A stretch of DNA of 10,670 nt from positions 1 through 10,670 of the forward strand of contig JFHB01000396.1 in NCBI GenBank assembly GCA_000729835.1, written 5' to 3'. This document shows, piece after piece, positions 1-7,112 of this stretch. Origin of the DNA: Atkinsonella hypoxylon (taxonomy: Eukaryota; Ascomycota; Sordariomycetes; Hypocreales; Clavicipitaceae). The number at the start of each line of letters is the position of its first letter. Within the stretch, counting starts at the first letter, position 1. The position numbers and the translations under genes were made by a program. The notes beneath the pieces were generated by a model. That model ran no database searches and was not told where the DNA came from. It saw only the letters and a program-made list of their open reading frames with translations.

Positions 1-1372
1 GGCATAGCAAATTTTGCTCCAGTGAGGAGAAGCAAAGGGGAATATTTCCTGCAACCATCCAGGCATGCAGGCACAAGCTGTACAGCGAGAGTAACACACC
101 ATCTTGAGCTGAAATGCTACCCTTGCTGCAGTCCAACGACGCACTTGCTTCACAAATCCCAGAATGGACAGATTGCTGTACTCCGTTCTAATGCTGCAAC
201 AAGAGCCTTAGTCCCAGCCACAGATTAGCCCGCTACCTTAAGCCTCCCCCGCTCGCAAAACCTTCATTTGACGAACTCCATATTCGCTTGGCGCTGGCTC
301 TCCACAAGCGGCCCATTATCGTCCCGAAGGGTTGTCGGGCTAATGAATGGGATTCGCAGATACGGAGTAGAAAGGAGGCCATTCGGCAGGCTTTGCTGCC
401 ATCACCGTAGCATTGGAGTGGCAGCCCCGGCTCCGGGGAAGAGACCGTTGTGTACATGGAGGGCCCCTGCCGTGCCGCGCAAACGATCACACTTTCTCTC
501 TTCAACCAGCCATCACTTGCAGATTTAGCTACAGGGTCGAGGGTCTACTGGAGGCACCGAAACGGTGAGATAGACTTGGTTAAGGTGGAGGTTACAGAAA
601 TTTACTTGCTCTGCCATATTAGGTTGTCTGCTTGTACCTACTCACTACAGAGTAGGCTCAGCCACTTTCTTTGGATTCGTCGCTCATCGGTGCCTTGAGC
701 GACGTCGGCCATCTTCCATCAAAGCATGCGACCAACAACAAGTTGGGGAAACGCCTCAAGCGCTTCGTTTGTCCACCTTTGTCCTAGCCGGTCAGCCAAA
801 GAACAAAAATTACCACTGTGCCAATGACAGTTATACCGAATCAGGACTGACTCTGCAATGACGGCAAGTTATTTTTACTTTCGACGGAGCTTATCAGTCC
901 GATTCATTCAACTTGTCATCTATTCCGTACGTGATTACTTTTATTAATCGCTCTTTGCTCATGTTGGCATAAAGTCGACCAAAAGAAACTATGGCAATAC
1001 CAGACCATATAATGAAGGTCAACCTACAGAGAATACTCGCGTCGCAAGACAACAACACACTAGATGTGAACGAGGAGTCAAGTTCAAAATTCCCATCTGC
1101 AAGCACTGTAGCTCGCCGAGACAAAGTACATGGTCGTGTGATTGAATGGCGGGTTCTAGTCACACGCCGCACGCGAGCAGGTGTCTGAACCACAGACTAA
1201 CTTGGTACCCAACTGCAAGCCATTTACGCGCCATGCAGGAAACATGGGACATTGCCATCGGAATTAACAACGGCCGATCTAAATTCCAACTGAATTTCGT
1301 TATTCTATTCAGTTTTTGAAAACTTTTTTCATGCGAGGTTGAGTAGAATGATGAAAGCACACATGTTGAATT

Positions 1373-1396
1373 CCCCCCTACCCCCCCCCCCCCCCC
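1373..1396. repeat. C-homopolymer tract (C6-TA-C16)
   Basis: Six C residues, then TA, then sixteen consecutive C residues. On the minus strand this is a G16 run that could form G-quadruplex structures. Such runs are prone to replication slippage and sequencing error, so the exact length is uncertain. Confidence 0.9.
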
Positions 1397-1861
1397 AAGC
1401 CCGAACTCAGGCGGATCGATATCAATATATTCTAGGCAAATCATCGTCAAGTTGCACGCAGGATTGGAGCTTCTGACAATGGGAAAAAAAAATTAAGAAA
1501 AATTGTGACTTGAAATCATGGAGCTCGCATTTGCTGTGTGATCGGTATGACGTCTGCAAAAGTGAGCAAGCCGGGCCAAGCCAGAGCATCGGTCATTGAT
1601 TCTTTGTCAGAGAATAGAAACAAGTGAAGCAGTGCCATTGTTAGGTTGTGATGCTGTTGAGCCACGGAGCTGCTTGGGTCAGATATCACATCTGATCGAG
1701 CAGGGCTTAGTGGTTGAAGATATAAGTTCACGGCTGAGTGATATCAGACTTGAAAAATTGTTTGCAACTTTGGCTTAGCAACGTTGTTGCCAGGTTTATT
1801 CCAGTCTTATTAGGACAAAAAGGTTCAATACAGTGCCAGCACCTTGTAATGACAAAGAAGG

Positions 1862-1875
1862 ATATATATATATAT
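1862..1875. repeat. AT dinucleotide microsatellite
   Basis: Seven consecutive AT units followed by a short T run. It could double as a TATA-like element, but no credible gene start follows on either strand at a suitable distance. Confidence 0.85.
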
Positions 1876-1946
1876 TTTTGCCGCCTTAACGTCAATGATC
1901 CATCGTGGCTGCCTGAATCCTTCACACAAACTCGTCGTAGACATCG

Positions 1947-2261
1947 ATGCCACGTCCTCACGGCAGGCGAGATAACAAGGAGACATGCAACATGACAAAG
2001 CGAGGTCACTACTCTCCAAGTGAAAACGTAGAGACAGGCCGTCGAGTAGATCCGAACCAACAGGCTGGTGCGGCATCATTCACTCTGCTACGAGTCGTGC
2101 CCGGCGCCAGCAACCATGCTTTCCTGGACCCGATGCTATTAGGTGCACGGGTTATTAGATCGAAGCCCACTGCTTCGACGTCTGACCGAGCCGTGAATCC
2201 CGTCTTGAAGAAGGGAGAGGGTCGTTCCGCAATGCTGTCGACATCCGATGTTCCGACTTGA
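1947..2261 (+). CDS. Weak candidate ORF, 104 codons, unrecognised
   Basis: An ATG-initiated frame of 104 codons ending in TGA. The product is hydrophilic and basic (it opens MPRPHGRRDNKE), with no signal peptide, membrane segment or recognisable domain. The context at the ATG (ACATCG before it) lacks the A or G at -3 usually seen in fungi. Overlapping open frames exist on the minus strand across the same bases, so openness alone is weak evidence. It is listed only because it is among the longer ATG-initiated frames. It is more likely non-coding. Confidence 0.12.
   Translation: MPRPHGRRDNKETCNMTKRGHYSPSENVETGRRVDPNQQAGAASFTLLRVVPGASNHAFLDPMLLGARVIRSKPTASTSDRAVNPVLKKGEGRSAMLSTSDVPT
2160..2178. 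repeat. Small perfect hairpin, 7-bp stem and 5-nt loop
   Basis: TCGAAGC at 2160-2166 is the exact reverse complement of GCTTCGA at 2172-2178, separated by CCACT. No T-tract or gene end adjoins it. A stem this short is expected several times by chance in 10 kb. Confidence 0.5.
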
Positions 2262-2932
2262 CCGGGTTGAGACGCAAGACGCCTGGAAACAAGATAAGTC
2301 CAACGCAGCAAGTCTACAGGCGTCAAAGGACATGCAAATACCGTTCACATTGATAGGAACAGATTATGCTTTCGTAGCTAGTAAAGCCGGCTTCTTCGAT
2401 TGCAATTTATAATCTACGCACCAAACAAAGCGCCACTTAAGACGTAGTCTATTGAACACGAGCAGTGTCAAAATTGCAGTGTAAAAGATCTATGCTTAGT
2501 AGTACAGATGAAGTTGAGCAGGAAAAAAAAAAAAACGCAAAACAGTTCAATGGGGGGGGCGAAAGTAGAGCAGATCATGCTTATGGCTTGATAGAGGCAT
2601 CTTTCGATGGTGATGCAATCTTGGTGCTCTAGCGGTCGCGACACAAACTGGAGGCGTGTCCTTGCGCGACTCAAACTGTCTCAACTTGTCCAGCCTGTTC
2701 GTCTGGTTGCAAGATAACTGCATGTGTTCAGCCGGAAATGCTCGTGGGATCACAGCCGGTTATTACCACGGGATGAACAGCTAACAGCTATCATGGGCGG
2801 AGACGCCGAGTCGAAATATGCTCAGTTGAGTTAATTGCGTGCCCTGCTCACATTACGAGTAACCAAAGGACGGACATTGTAGAATGACTGAGAATGTATT
2901 TATTGAAAAGGGGGTATCTCCGCGAGAAGGGC
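2262..2932. other. Unassigned stretch, no supportable gene
   Basis: Only short frames, low-complexity A and G runs near 2522-2562, and no recognisable protein or RNA gene. The last part leads into the TATA box at 2933. Confidence 0.5.
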
Positions 2933-2941
2933 TATATAAAT
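2933..2941 (+). promoter_or_regulatory. Consensus-like TATA box
   Basis: TATATAAAT matches the eukaryotic TATA consensus TATAWAWR apart from its last base. A start site 30-60 bases downstream would fall at about 2965-3000, right at or inside the small frame beginning at 2971. No other reading frame downstream on this strand is longer. Whether it is used is unknown. Confidence 0.4.
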
Positions 2942-2970
2942 GGTTTGTCCGAAGCAGACCTATCTAGATC

Positions 2971-3099
2971 ATGTCCAAAGCCAAGAGCAAGAATATGGCT
3001 CTGGAAAAAGTGGTCGTCGTTGTAAATGAACGCGCCACGTCAAACTGGTATCCTAAGCTAAAATATGCTCGTGCAAATATATCATCCTCCGCTATCTAA
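2971..3099 (+). CDS. Weak candidate small ORF, 42 aa
   Basis: An ATG-initiated frame of 42 codons ending in TAA, directly after a good TATA box. The product starts MSKAKSKNMALEK, continues with a VVVVV run and ends NISSSAI. It has a basic N-terminus and no clear signal peptide or membrane segment. I recognise no family. The 5' leader would be almost absent if the TATA box at 2933 is used, which argues against normal initiation at this ATG. It could also be a first exon or part of a non-coding transcript. Confidence 0.15.
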   Translation: MSKAKSKNMALEKVVVVVNERATSNWYPKLKYARANISSSAI

Positions 3100-4617
3100 T
3101 TGAAACGCTGACTCGTGTTCGCCCTTTTCTGTAATCCGAGTAGTCCCATGCAATGGGATGTGATGCCCGCTATGACATAATTGAAAGGAAAGGAAACCAA
3201 CGCTGCTTGACCGCTAGGAAAATAAAATCTCGACATGTGATGATGACCATGTCCAAAGTATAGGGGGAATAGAACAGGACCAGGGTGGAAAGGGAAAATT
3301 TGCACCCTTTCAAAGGCATGCAGCATGTGAAGGAAACCCAGTAAAAAAATAAAAATCAGATGAAAAGGAAATTAAGAAAAATAAGAGTTCATGTTGACGC
3401 TTCGGAAGTTCATGCTTGATTGCCGACAACGAAGGCGTTGAGGTGGTCGCGTCGGGCAGGATGAGAGCCGTGTTTGTACGTGCGTGCCATGGATGGCGAA
3501 GGACTCAAGGCTTGACATGTGAAAGCCGGACCAGCACAGCACAGCTGGCTGGCAAAAGGGGCAAAGGGCGCATGTGATAGCGCACCAAAAGTGGGACAAG
3601 AAAGAGAGAAAGGAGGGAGAGCTTCAGGGTAGGTGGATGATAGGGATGAGATGGGAGGCGAGCGGATGACGGGAAAGTATTATCACCAGTGAGTGAGTGG
3701 CAGACCTGACCAGTGGATTCGCGCGAGAGCGAGGGGTGCTGGGGTGCTTGAGGTGCTGGGGTGCTTGAGGTGCTGAGGTGCTGAGGTGCTGAGGTGCTGA
3801 GGTGCTGAGGTGCTGATTGATGGATGCCTGGCTGACCGCCAGTCCAGGAGGAAGCGGCACGGCAGGTGCAGCAACCAGCAGCCAGCGACACCACAGCTTC
3901 GCAGCGCGTGGGGTGGGCCCGGCTCGGGACTGGCCAGGCTGGGCATGCGCCTTGGTAGTGGCTTGGCTGTCAGCGCTTTGCCCGAGGAGTCGGTGTCGGG
4001 TCGGGCGTCCAGCTAATGTTTGATACTGGAGACATTATCCGTTGCCGCCCTGTGACTCATACGTGCTGTGGTGCCCATCCATGGTGGTTCTGCGGGCTGT
4101 GATTGCGCCGGGCGAGGCCCTATCAGCGGCGTATCGTGCGTCTCCCGCAAAACATTCGTCCGTCGCCCGATATTTTCCATTCAGATGTGTGTACTCAAGT
4201 GGTTGTCGTCATTTGGGGGCTGCCACATCGATCACCAACGCAGCTGCCCCCATGCTGCGCTAAACGGTAGTACCATCATCCATCGGCGTGGAAGCGGCAC
4301 GCTGAAGAAATGCGTGCTGTATCACTGGTTGTGAAGTGGAAGGAAGCGCCGCCCGGCTCGTTTGCACGTGTGGGCAACGGGCTATGGACATGTAATACCG
4401 CGCGTGGGGGCGTGATGGCCAGAGGGAAGGAGATGTGACATAGTGTGGGGTCGTGAGTCAAGAAATGCTTGTGAAACCTGGTGTAAGTTGCATGCGATTT
4501 GTAGCGAGAATGAGACGCGTCCTTGCAGCGTCTCAAGAGAATAGAATAAGAGCTGAGCCGTGAGAATAAAAGTATGAGGCAAAAAGAATAGAGCCAAGTC
4601 GCTCGAGACTCTCCACA
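3100..4617. other. Intergenic stretch with minisatellite and pyrimidine-rich strand
   Basis: There is no defensible gene. On the minus strand 3590-3670 is rich in C and T, like many fungal core promoters and 5' leaders, but no credible minus-strand ORF follows at lower coordinates. Positions 3900-4400 are more GC-rich than the flanks and contain open frames in several phases at once, which points to composition rather than coding. The 3' flank of the gene at 4618-5094 lies within the last few hundred bases. Confidence 0.5.
3731..3814. repeat. 8-bp minisatellite, GAGGTGCT
   Basis: Ten tandem units. The last six (3767-3814) are perfect GAGGTGCT copies. The first four are variants, mainly GGGGTGCT and copies with an extra T at the junction. 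Because 8 is not a multiple of 3, all three minus-strand frames read the same 8-residue cycle (Gln-His-Leu-Ser-Thr-Ser-Ala-Pro). The repetitive open frames across this block are therefore an artefact of the repeat, not evidence of a protein. Confidence 0.95.
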
Positions 4618-5094
4618 TTACTCGCCAGATTCGGTAATCGTCGTCAAAGGAACTTGCTTGTTCTTCGGGCTCTTTTTCGGACAGCTCCTTCGAGCTTTCA
4701 GTGCAACTTGACGACGGCGCTCCTTCTCCATCTTGACTTGCCGAAGAAATTCCTTCTGCATTGCAACTCGCTCGCATTCCTTTCTTAGAAACTCTTCATC
4801 GGAACCACGAGCGGGCAAGTTGATAGGAGCGGTCAGGGGAGACGACGAGCTGCTGGCACTGGACAAGCTGTGGGCGTCGTCCTCGAATGGATCCGAGAGG
4901 AAAAGATCGTCATCCGAAAGGTAAGATGTGGCTTGGGGTTCTTCGTGCTCCGACTCGGATAATGATGAGCGCCTCGGCCAGGATGGGAAAGCGCACGAAG
5001 AAGCGTGGTTCTGAATCTGAATGCTTTTGTATGGGATATCCAAGGGCTGTGTCTTGCTGCTCATCGAGCTGTACAAACTGTAAGAGCCGTACAT
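4618..5094 (-). CDS. Small Ser-rich acidic/basic fungal protein, 158 aa, function unknown
   Basis: A single uninterrupted frame of 158 codons, reading from ATG at 5094 to TAA at 4618-4620. The product opens MYGSYSLYSS. A Trp-Pro-Arg-Arg-Ser-Ser-Leu-Ser motif follows at residues 39-46, where RRSS fits a basophilic kinase site. Next come acidic patches (SDDDLF at 60-65, DPFEDD at 68-73) and a Ser run at 77-85. A long charged, probably helical segment spans about 99-136 (EEFLRKECERV, then KMEKERRRQ). The tail is basic (ARRSCPKKSPKNK at about 134-146), could be a nuclear localisation signal, and ends TITESGE. There is no signal peptide or membrane segment. The start is the first ATG in the frame, with A at -3; the frame stays open to 5184 but only through a TTG. 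From memory, short hypothetical proteins of this layout occur widely in Sordariomycetes; I know no assigned function. Most of the protein should be disordered apart from the helix. A regulatory or nucleic-acid-associated role is only a guess. Confidence 0.8.
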   Translation of the reverse strand: MYGSYSLYSSMSSKTQPLDIPYKSIQIQNHASSCAFPSWPRRSSLSESEHEEPQATSYLSDDDLFLSDPFEDDAHSLSSASSSSSPLTAPINLPARGSDEEFLRKECERVAMQKEFLRQVKMEKERRRQVALKARRSCPKKSPKNKQVPLTTITESGE

Positions 5095-5214
5095 TGTGAT
5101 GCGGTGTGTTCTGGTAAGTTTCTGTTTGCTATTGAGTTTACTGTGGCCTCGGCCTAGGGGTTTGTGGATGTTGATCGATCCCAAGTCCTCTGGTTGAGAG
5201 ATATCGTACGGGGG

Positions 5215-5223
5215 ATATTATAT
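5215..5223 (-). promoter_or_regulatory. Proximal TATA-like element of the 4618-5094 gene
   Basis: Read on the minus strand this is ATATAATAT, about 120 bases before the ATG at 5094. A start site 30-60 bases downstream would leave a leader of roughly 60-90 nt, a normal fungal length. It competes with the distal element at 5705-5711; the sequence does not decide between them. Confidence 0.35.
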
Positions 5224-5225
5224 CA

Positions 5226-5246
5226 CGTCTGGTCCACGTCCAGACG
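5226..5246. repeat. Perfect inverted repeat, 7-bp arms and 7-nt spacer
   Basis: CGTCTGG at 5226-5232 pairs exactly with CCAGACG at 5240-5246. If transcription starts at the distal TATA, this is a hairpin in the leader of the 4618-5094 gene. If it starts at the proximal TATA, it lies just upstream of that element and could be a symmetric protein-binding site. Confidence 0.5.
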
Positions 5247-5268
5247 GTGTTAACTGGGTATTAAGTGT

Positions 5269-5301
5269 TTATCGCGTCCCTCGGCTGCGTCTGTCGGGCA
5301 T
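5269..5301 (-). CDS. Possible upstream ORF, 10 aa
   Basis: ATG at 5301 followed by nine codons and TAA, giving MPDRRSRGTR. It ends about 175 bases before the main ATG. It would be in the transcript only if the distal promoter is used. Arg-rich short upstream frames can attenuate downstream translation in fungi, but such a small frame is also expected by chance. Confidence 0.2.
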   Translation of the reverse strand: MPDRRSRGTR

Positions 5302-5327
5302 GGGAGCCCTGTGCAAACGCCTCTAGG

Positions 5328-5360
5328 TGTGTTGTCTATGTGTTGTCTGTGTATTGTCTG
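5328..5360. repeat. 11-bp tandem repeat, three units
   Basis: TGTGTTGTCTA, TGTGTTGTCTG and TGTATTGTCTG follow each other without a gap and differ at two positions. On the minus strand they read as a CA-rich block (CAGACAACACA type). Unstructured CA-rich sequence is common in fungal 5' leaders, which fits a leader for the 4618-5094 gene. Confidence 0.85.
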
Positions 5361-5509
5361 TGTGTGAGAGTCTGTTATGGGTCTTCCGCAAAGTGTCTCC
5401 GGGCTCGGTTCTCAGTGCTTTCGGGATCTCAGGTACGGGAAGCAGGTTTCTCTAGGCGGGTAGGTGCACGCGCGCGCAGACTTGCTTGTGACTGATAAGC
5501 GGGTGGCCG

Positions 5510-5659
5510 CTATCGTACTGTATGTAGCTTGATGCTGAGTGTTGGCTTCGAGATGGGAGAGGTTACGTTTGGCGTTGTAGTAGATGTCGAAGCACGAGAG
5601 TCTTTTCGCAACAGATTGGGATGTTTGGAAGTATTGAAATGATTGTCAGGACTAATCAT
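5510..5659 (-). CDS. Possible upstream ORF or unannotated exon, 49 aa
   Basis: The frame from ATG at 5659 to TAG at 5510 encodes 49 residues that are rich in Ser, Thr, Pro and Asn (for example STSTTTPNVTSPISKPT). It begins about 45 bases after the distal minus-strand TATA element, so it would be the first long frame in a transcript from there. No homologue is recognised. Composition of this kind is common where CA/CT-rich leader DNA happens to be open, so it may not be translated. Confidence 0.2.
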   Translation of the reverse strand: MISPDNHFNTSKHPNLLRKDSRASTSTTTPNVTSPISKPTLSIKLHTVR

Positions 5660-5704
5660 GAACGGGTAAGATCGGTGACGTGAGAGCGGGCAACCGTCGA
5701 CAAG

Positions 5705-5711
5705 ATATATA
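5705..5711 (-). promoter_or_regulatory. Distal TATA element for the minus-strand gene
   Basis: Minus-strand TATATAT, set in TGGTATATATCTTG. On that strand it is followed by CT- and CA-rich sequence of the sort seen in fungal leaders. Just upstream of it (higher coordinates) is the pyrimidine-rich block that is homopurine on the plus strand. If used, the leader to the ATG at 5094 would be near 550-580 nt and contain two upstream reading frames. Confidence 0.4.
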
Positions 5712-5775
5712 CCAAGCACCACGGCACATGTGTGAATCATTTGGGGGCTTACAAAAAGTTACGCTCTCAGTTTTC

Positions 5776-5801
5776 GGGGGGAGGGAGGAGGGAGGAGGGG
5801 G
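5776..5801 (+). other. G-quadruplex-capable homopurine motif
   Basis: G tracts of 6, 3, 3 and 5 residues are separated by loops of 1-4 bases, with two extra GG pairs between them. This satisfies the usual four-tract rule. It begins a purine-biased plus strand running to about 5950, including a G9 run near 5938-5946. The opposite strand is the pyrimidine-rich one upstream of the distal TATA. Confidence 0.7.
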
Positions 5802-5804
5802 CGT

Positions 5805-6047
5805 GCGCCAAATTGCGAAGAAGGAACATGGGACTTCCCCGGGAAGGAGCAAAAGGAACGAACGAACGAGGCAGGCCAAAGAGGCGTGCGGTGAAGGAGT
5901 GGAAGGAGCGGAATGCGTAGGCGGAGCGTGGGGAAAGGGGGGGGGCGTGGACCCATGGGGCGTGGAATCAGCCGAAGGTGAAGGGTGAAGGCGGTCTCCC
6001 CAATTTGGCGTGAAACCGCTGGGGCACGATGCTCAAGTTGCGCCAAA
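5805..6047. promoter_or_regulatory. Three GCGCCAAA/TTTGGCG words
   Basis: GCGCCAAA occurs at 5805-5812 and 6040-6047, and the inverted form TTTGGCG at 6004-6010. The last two form an inverted pair. The word resembles the animal and plant E2F site, but Ascomycota use SBF/MBF factors rather than E2F, so the binding protein is not implied. They probably belong to an upstream region. Confidence 0.35.
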
Positions 6048-6293
6048 AACCGCAAGCACCAGCTCAGACTGTGACTGTGCCCAACACTGCTGCTGGACAA
6101 CAAAGCCGCCTGCCCTCTGAGATGCATCCTTCAGCAACAATTACAATTACAATTACACGTACCTACCGGCCCAGGCAAGCCCGGTCTGCTCTGACCGCCT
6201 CCGGGGAGCACACCCACAAGATACGCACTTGATTCCCACGATTGGCCCACGCTATTTCCATCACCATTGATTCTTCCCTGCAGCAAGTATTGC

Positions 6294-6344
6294 CGATAAG
6301 CCTTGGCCGCTGGGCCGATGGGCCAAGTGCTACGATTATCTGAT
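6294..6344. promoter_or_regulatory. GATA-factor site cluster with inverted repeat
   Basis: CGATAA at 6294-6299 fits the HGATAR consensus of fungal GATA factors. TTATCTGAT at 6336-6344 is the exact complement of ATCAGATAA, which fits the ATCWGATAA consensus described for SreA/Sre1-type iron regulators. Between them CTTGGCC (6302-6308) and GGCCAAG (6321-6327) form a perfect 7-bp inverted repeat with a 12-nt spacer. A further GATTATCC lies just downstream. Function is inferred from motif match only. Confidence 0.35.
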
Positions 6345-6436
6345 TTATTATGATTATCCGGCTGGTGCTTGAGTATTCATACCCTGACCCGATCGTTGGA
6401 AGCTGCTACGTGTGGCATTGATCATTCATTCACCTC

Positions 6437-6540
6437 TAGGTACCTACTACCTACCTACCTACCTATCTACCTATCTACCTAGGTACCTACCAACCTACAC
6501 CTAAGTACCTACCTAGGTAGGTAGGTAGGTAGGTAGGTAT
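6437..6540. repeat. ACCT/AGGT tetranucleotide foldback tract
   Basis: CTAC/CTAT tetranucleotides dominate the left part. The right part, 6515-6539, is a run of AGGT units. The junction holds a perfect 18-bp palindrome at 6506-6523 centred on CCTAGG. The two arms are complementary over a longer distance with interruptions, so a cruciform or hairpin is possible. Tracts of this kind are familiar from intergenic DNA of Sordariomycetes. Mechanism and role are unknown to me. Confidence 0.92.
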
Positions 6541-6738
6541 CAAATCGTTGGACAAATACGTCGTCCCCTTGTCGTTTGTCTGTCATGTTGGCTTTGGCCA
6601 TGCCACCCCGAATCTGACTCGACATCTCGCGTCAACCGAGGTGAAACCGTCCTGACTCTCCGGCTGTATGAGTGGCACTTGCGTAGTCCTCCTAATCATG
6701 TCCATTCGCTCTCGAGAACAAGATCGCTGGCACACAAC

Positions 6739-6927
6739 ATGCAACATGCGGGAGGGGGACACGCTGGGCTGAGCCAGCTGGCTGGGTTTGCGCCATTCAG
6801 CATCGCCTTGCTTTTGGGCTGCGCTGCTTCTTTAACTAACCCTTTGGCAATACTAAGGCCTCAGGGAGATCACGAGCAGGGATGCGGGCCAATGGGAGCC
6901 GGGCTGTATGTGGTAACGTTACGATGA
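6739..6927 (+). CDS. Very weak candidate ORF, 62 aa with hydrophobic stretch
   Basis: An ATG-initiated frame of 62 codons ending in TGA. Residues about 16-32 are hydrophobic (GFAPFSIALLLGCAA), but they lie after a Gly/His-rich start, which is unlike a classical signal peptide. No family is recognised. It sits in DNA that otherwise looks regulatory and has no supporting promoter. Chance is the more likely explanation. Confidence 0.1.
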   Translation: MQHAGGGHAGLSQLAGFAPFSIALLLGCAASLTNPLAILRPQGDHEQGCGPMGAGLYVVTLR

Positions 6928-7112
6928 TAGAAGTCCAGCAATTCCTTTTATAGACCTAGGTACAAAGTGTTACTCCGTACATTTGGGCCTTTATAGGGGG
7001 ACTGGGAAGGTTCGCAGGTTCCTAGCTCGTATCGAAAAAAATGGGGGTCCACGACGTGCTTGAGACCTACCTTAGCACTACCAAAAGGGATTAAACCGGG
7101 CCAACTTTCACC

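Larger units (their letters stand above)
1..1946. other. Intergenic or unassigned stretch, no supportable gene
   Basis: Open frames on both strands here are under about 110 codons. They overlap each other in several frames, and none translates to a motif or family I recognise. The base composition is mixed, with no strong strand asymmetry. Visible structure is limited to one TACGGAGTA word at 361-369, a C-homopolymer at 1381-1396 and an AT microsatellite at 1862-1875. An exon of a multi-intron gene could be hidden, but I found no chain of donor, branch and acceptor sites joining open frames. Confidence 0.55.
5948..7112. other. Regulatory-looking intergenic stretch
   Basis: No defensible gene. 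The stretch contains TTTGGCG words, an (ATTACA)n-like patch at about 6138-6155, a CCAAT-box complement near 6241, GATA sites, the tetranucleotide foldback and scattered TACCTA/TAGGTA words to about 7070. The composition and element density suggest promoter DNA for the gene to the left, or for something to the right that I could not identify. Confidence 0.5.

Noticed and set aside
2009..2326. 105-codon minus-strand frame
   Set aside because: It begins at TTG, overlaps a plus-strand frame of similar size and has no recognisable motif.
3237..3310. Box C of a C/D snoRNA (GTGATGA)
   Set aside because: No CTGA box D follows within about 70 bases, and the ends do not pair in a terminal stem.
3505..3946. 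Minus-strand proteins with Gln-His-Leu-Ser-Thr-Ser-Ala-Pro repeats
   Set aside because: These are artefacts of the 8-bp minisatellite being open in all three frames.
4068..4334. Plus-strand frame in the GC-rich block
   Set aside because: It begins at GTG and several other frames are open over the same bases. It is probably compositional.
5095..5184. N-terminal extension of the 158-aa protein by 30 residues
   Set aside because: The extended frame begins at TTG, not ATG. The first ATG is at 5094 with A at -3. Nuclear fungal genes rarely start at TTG.
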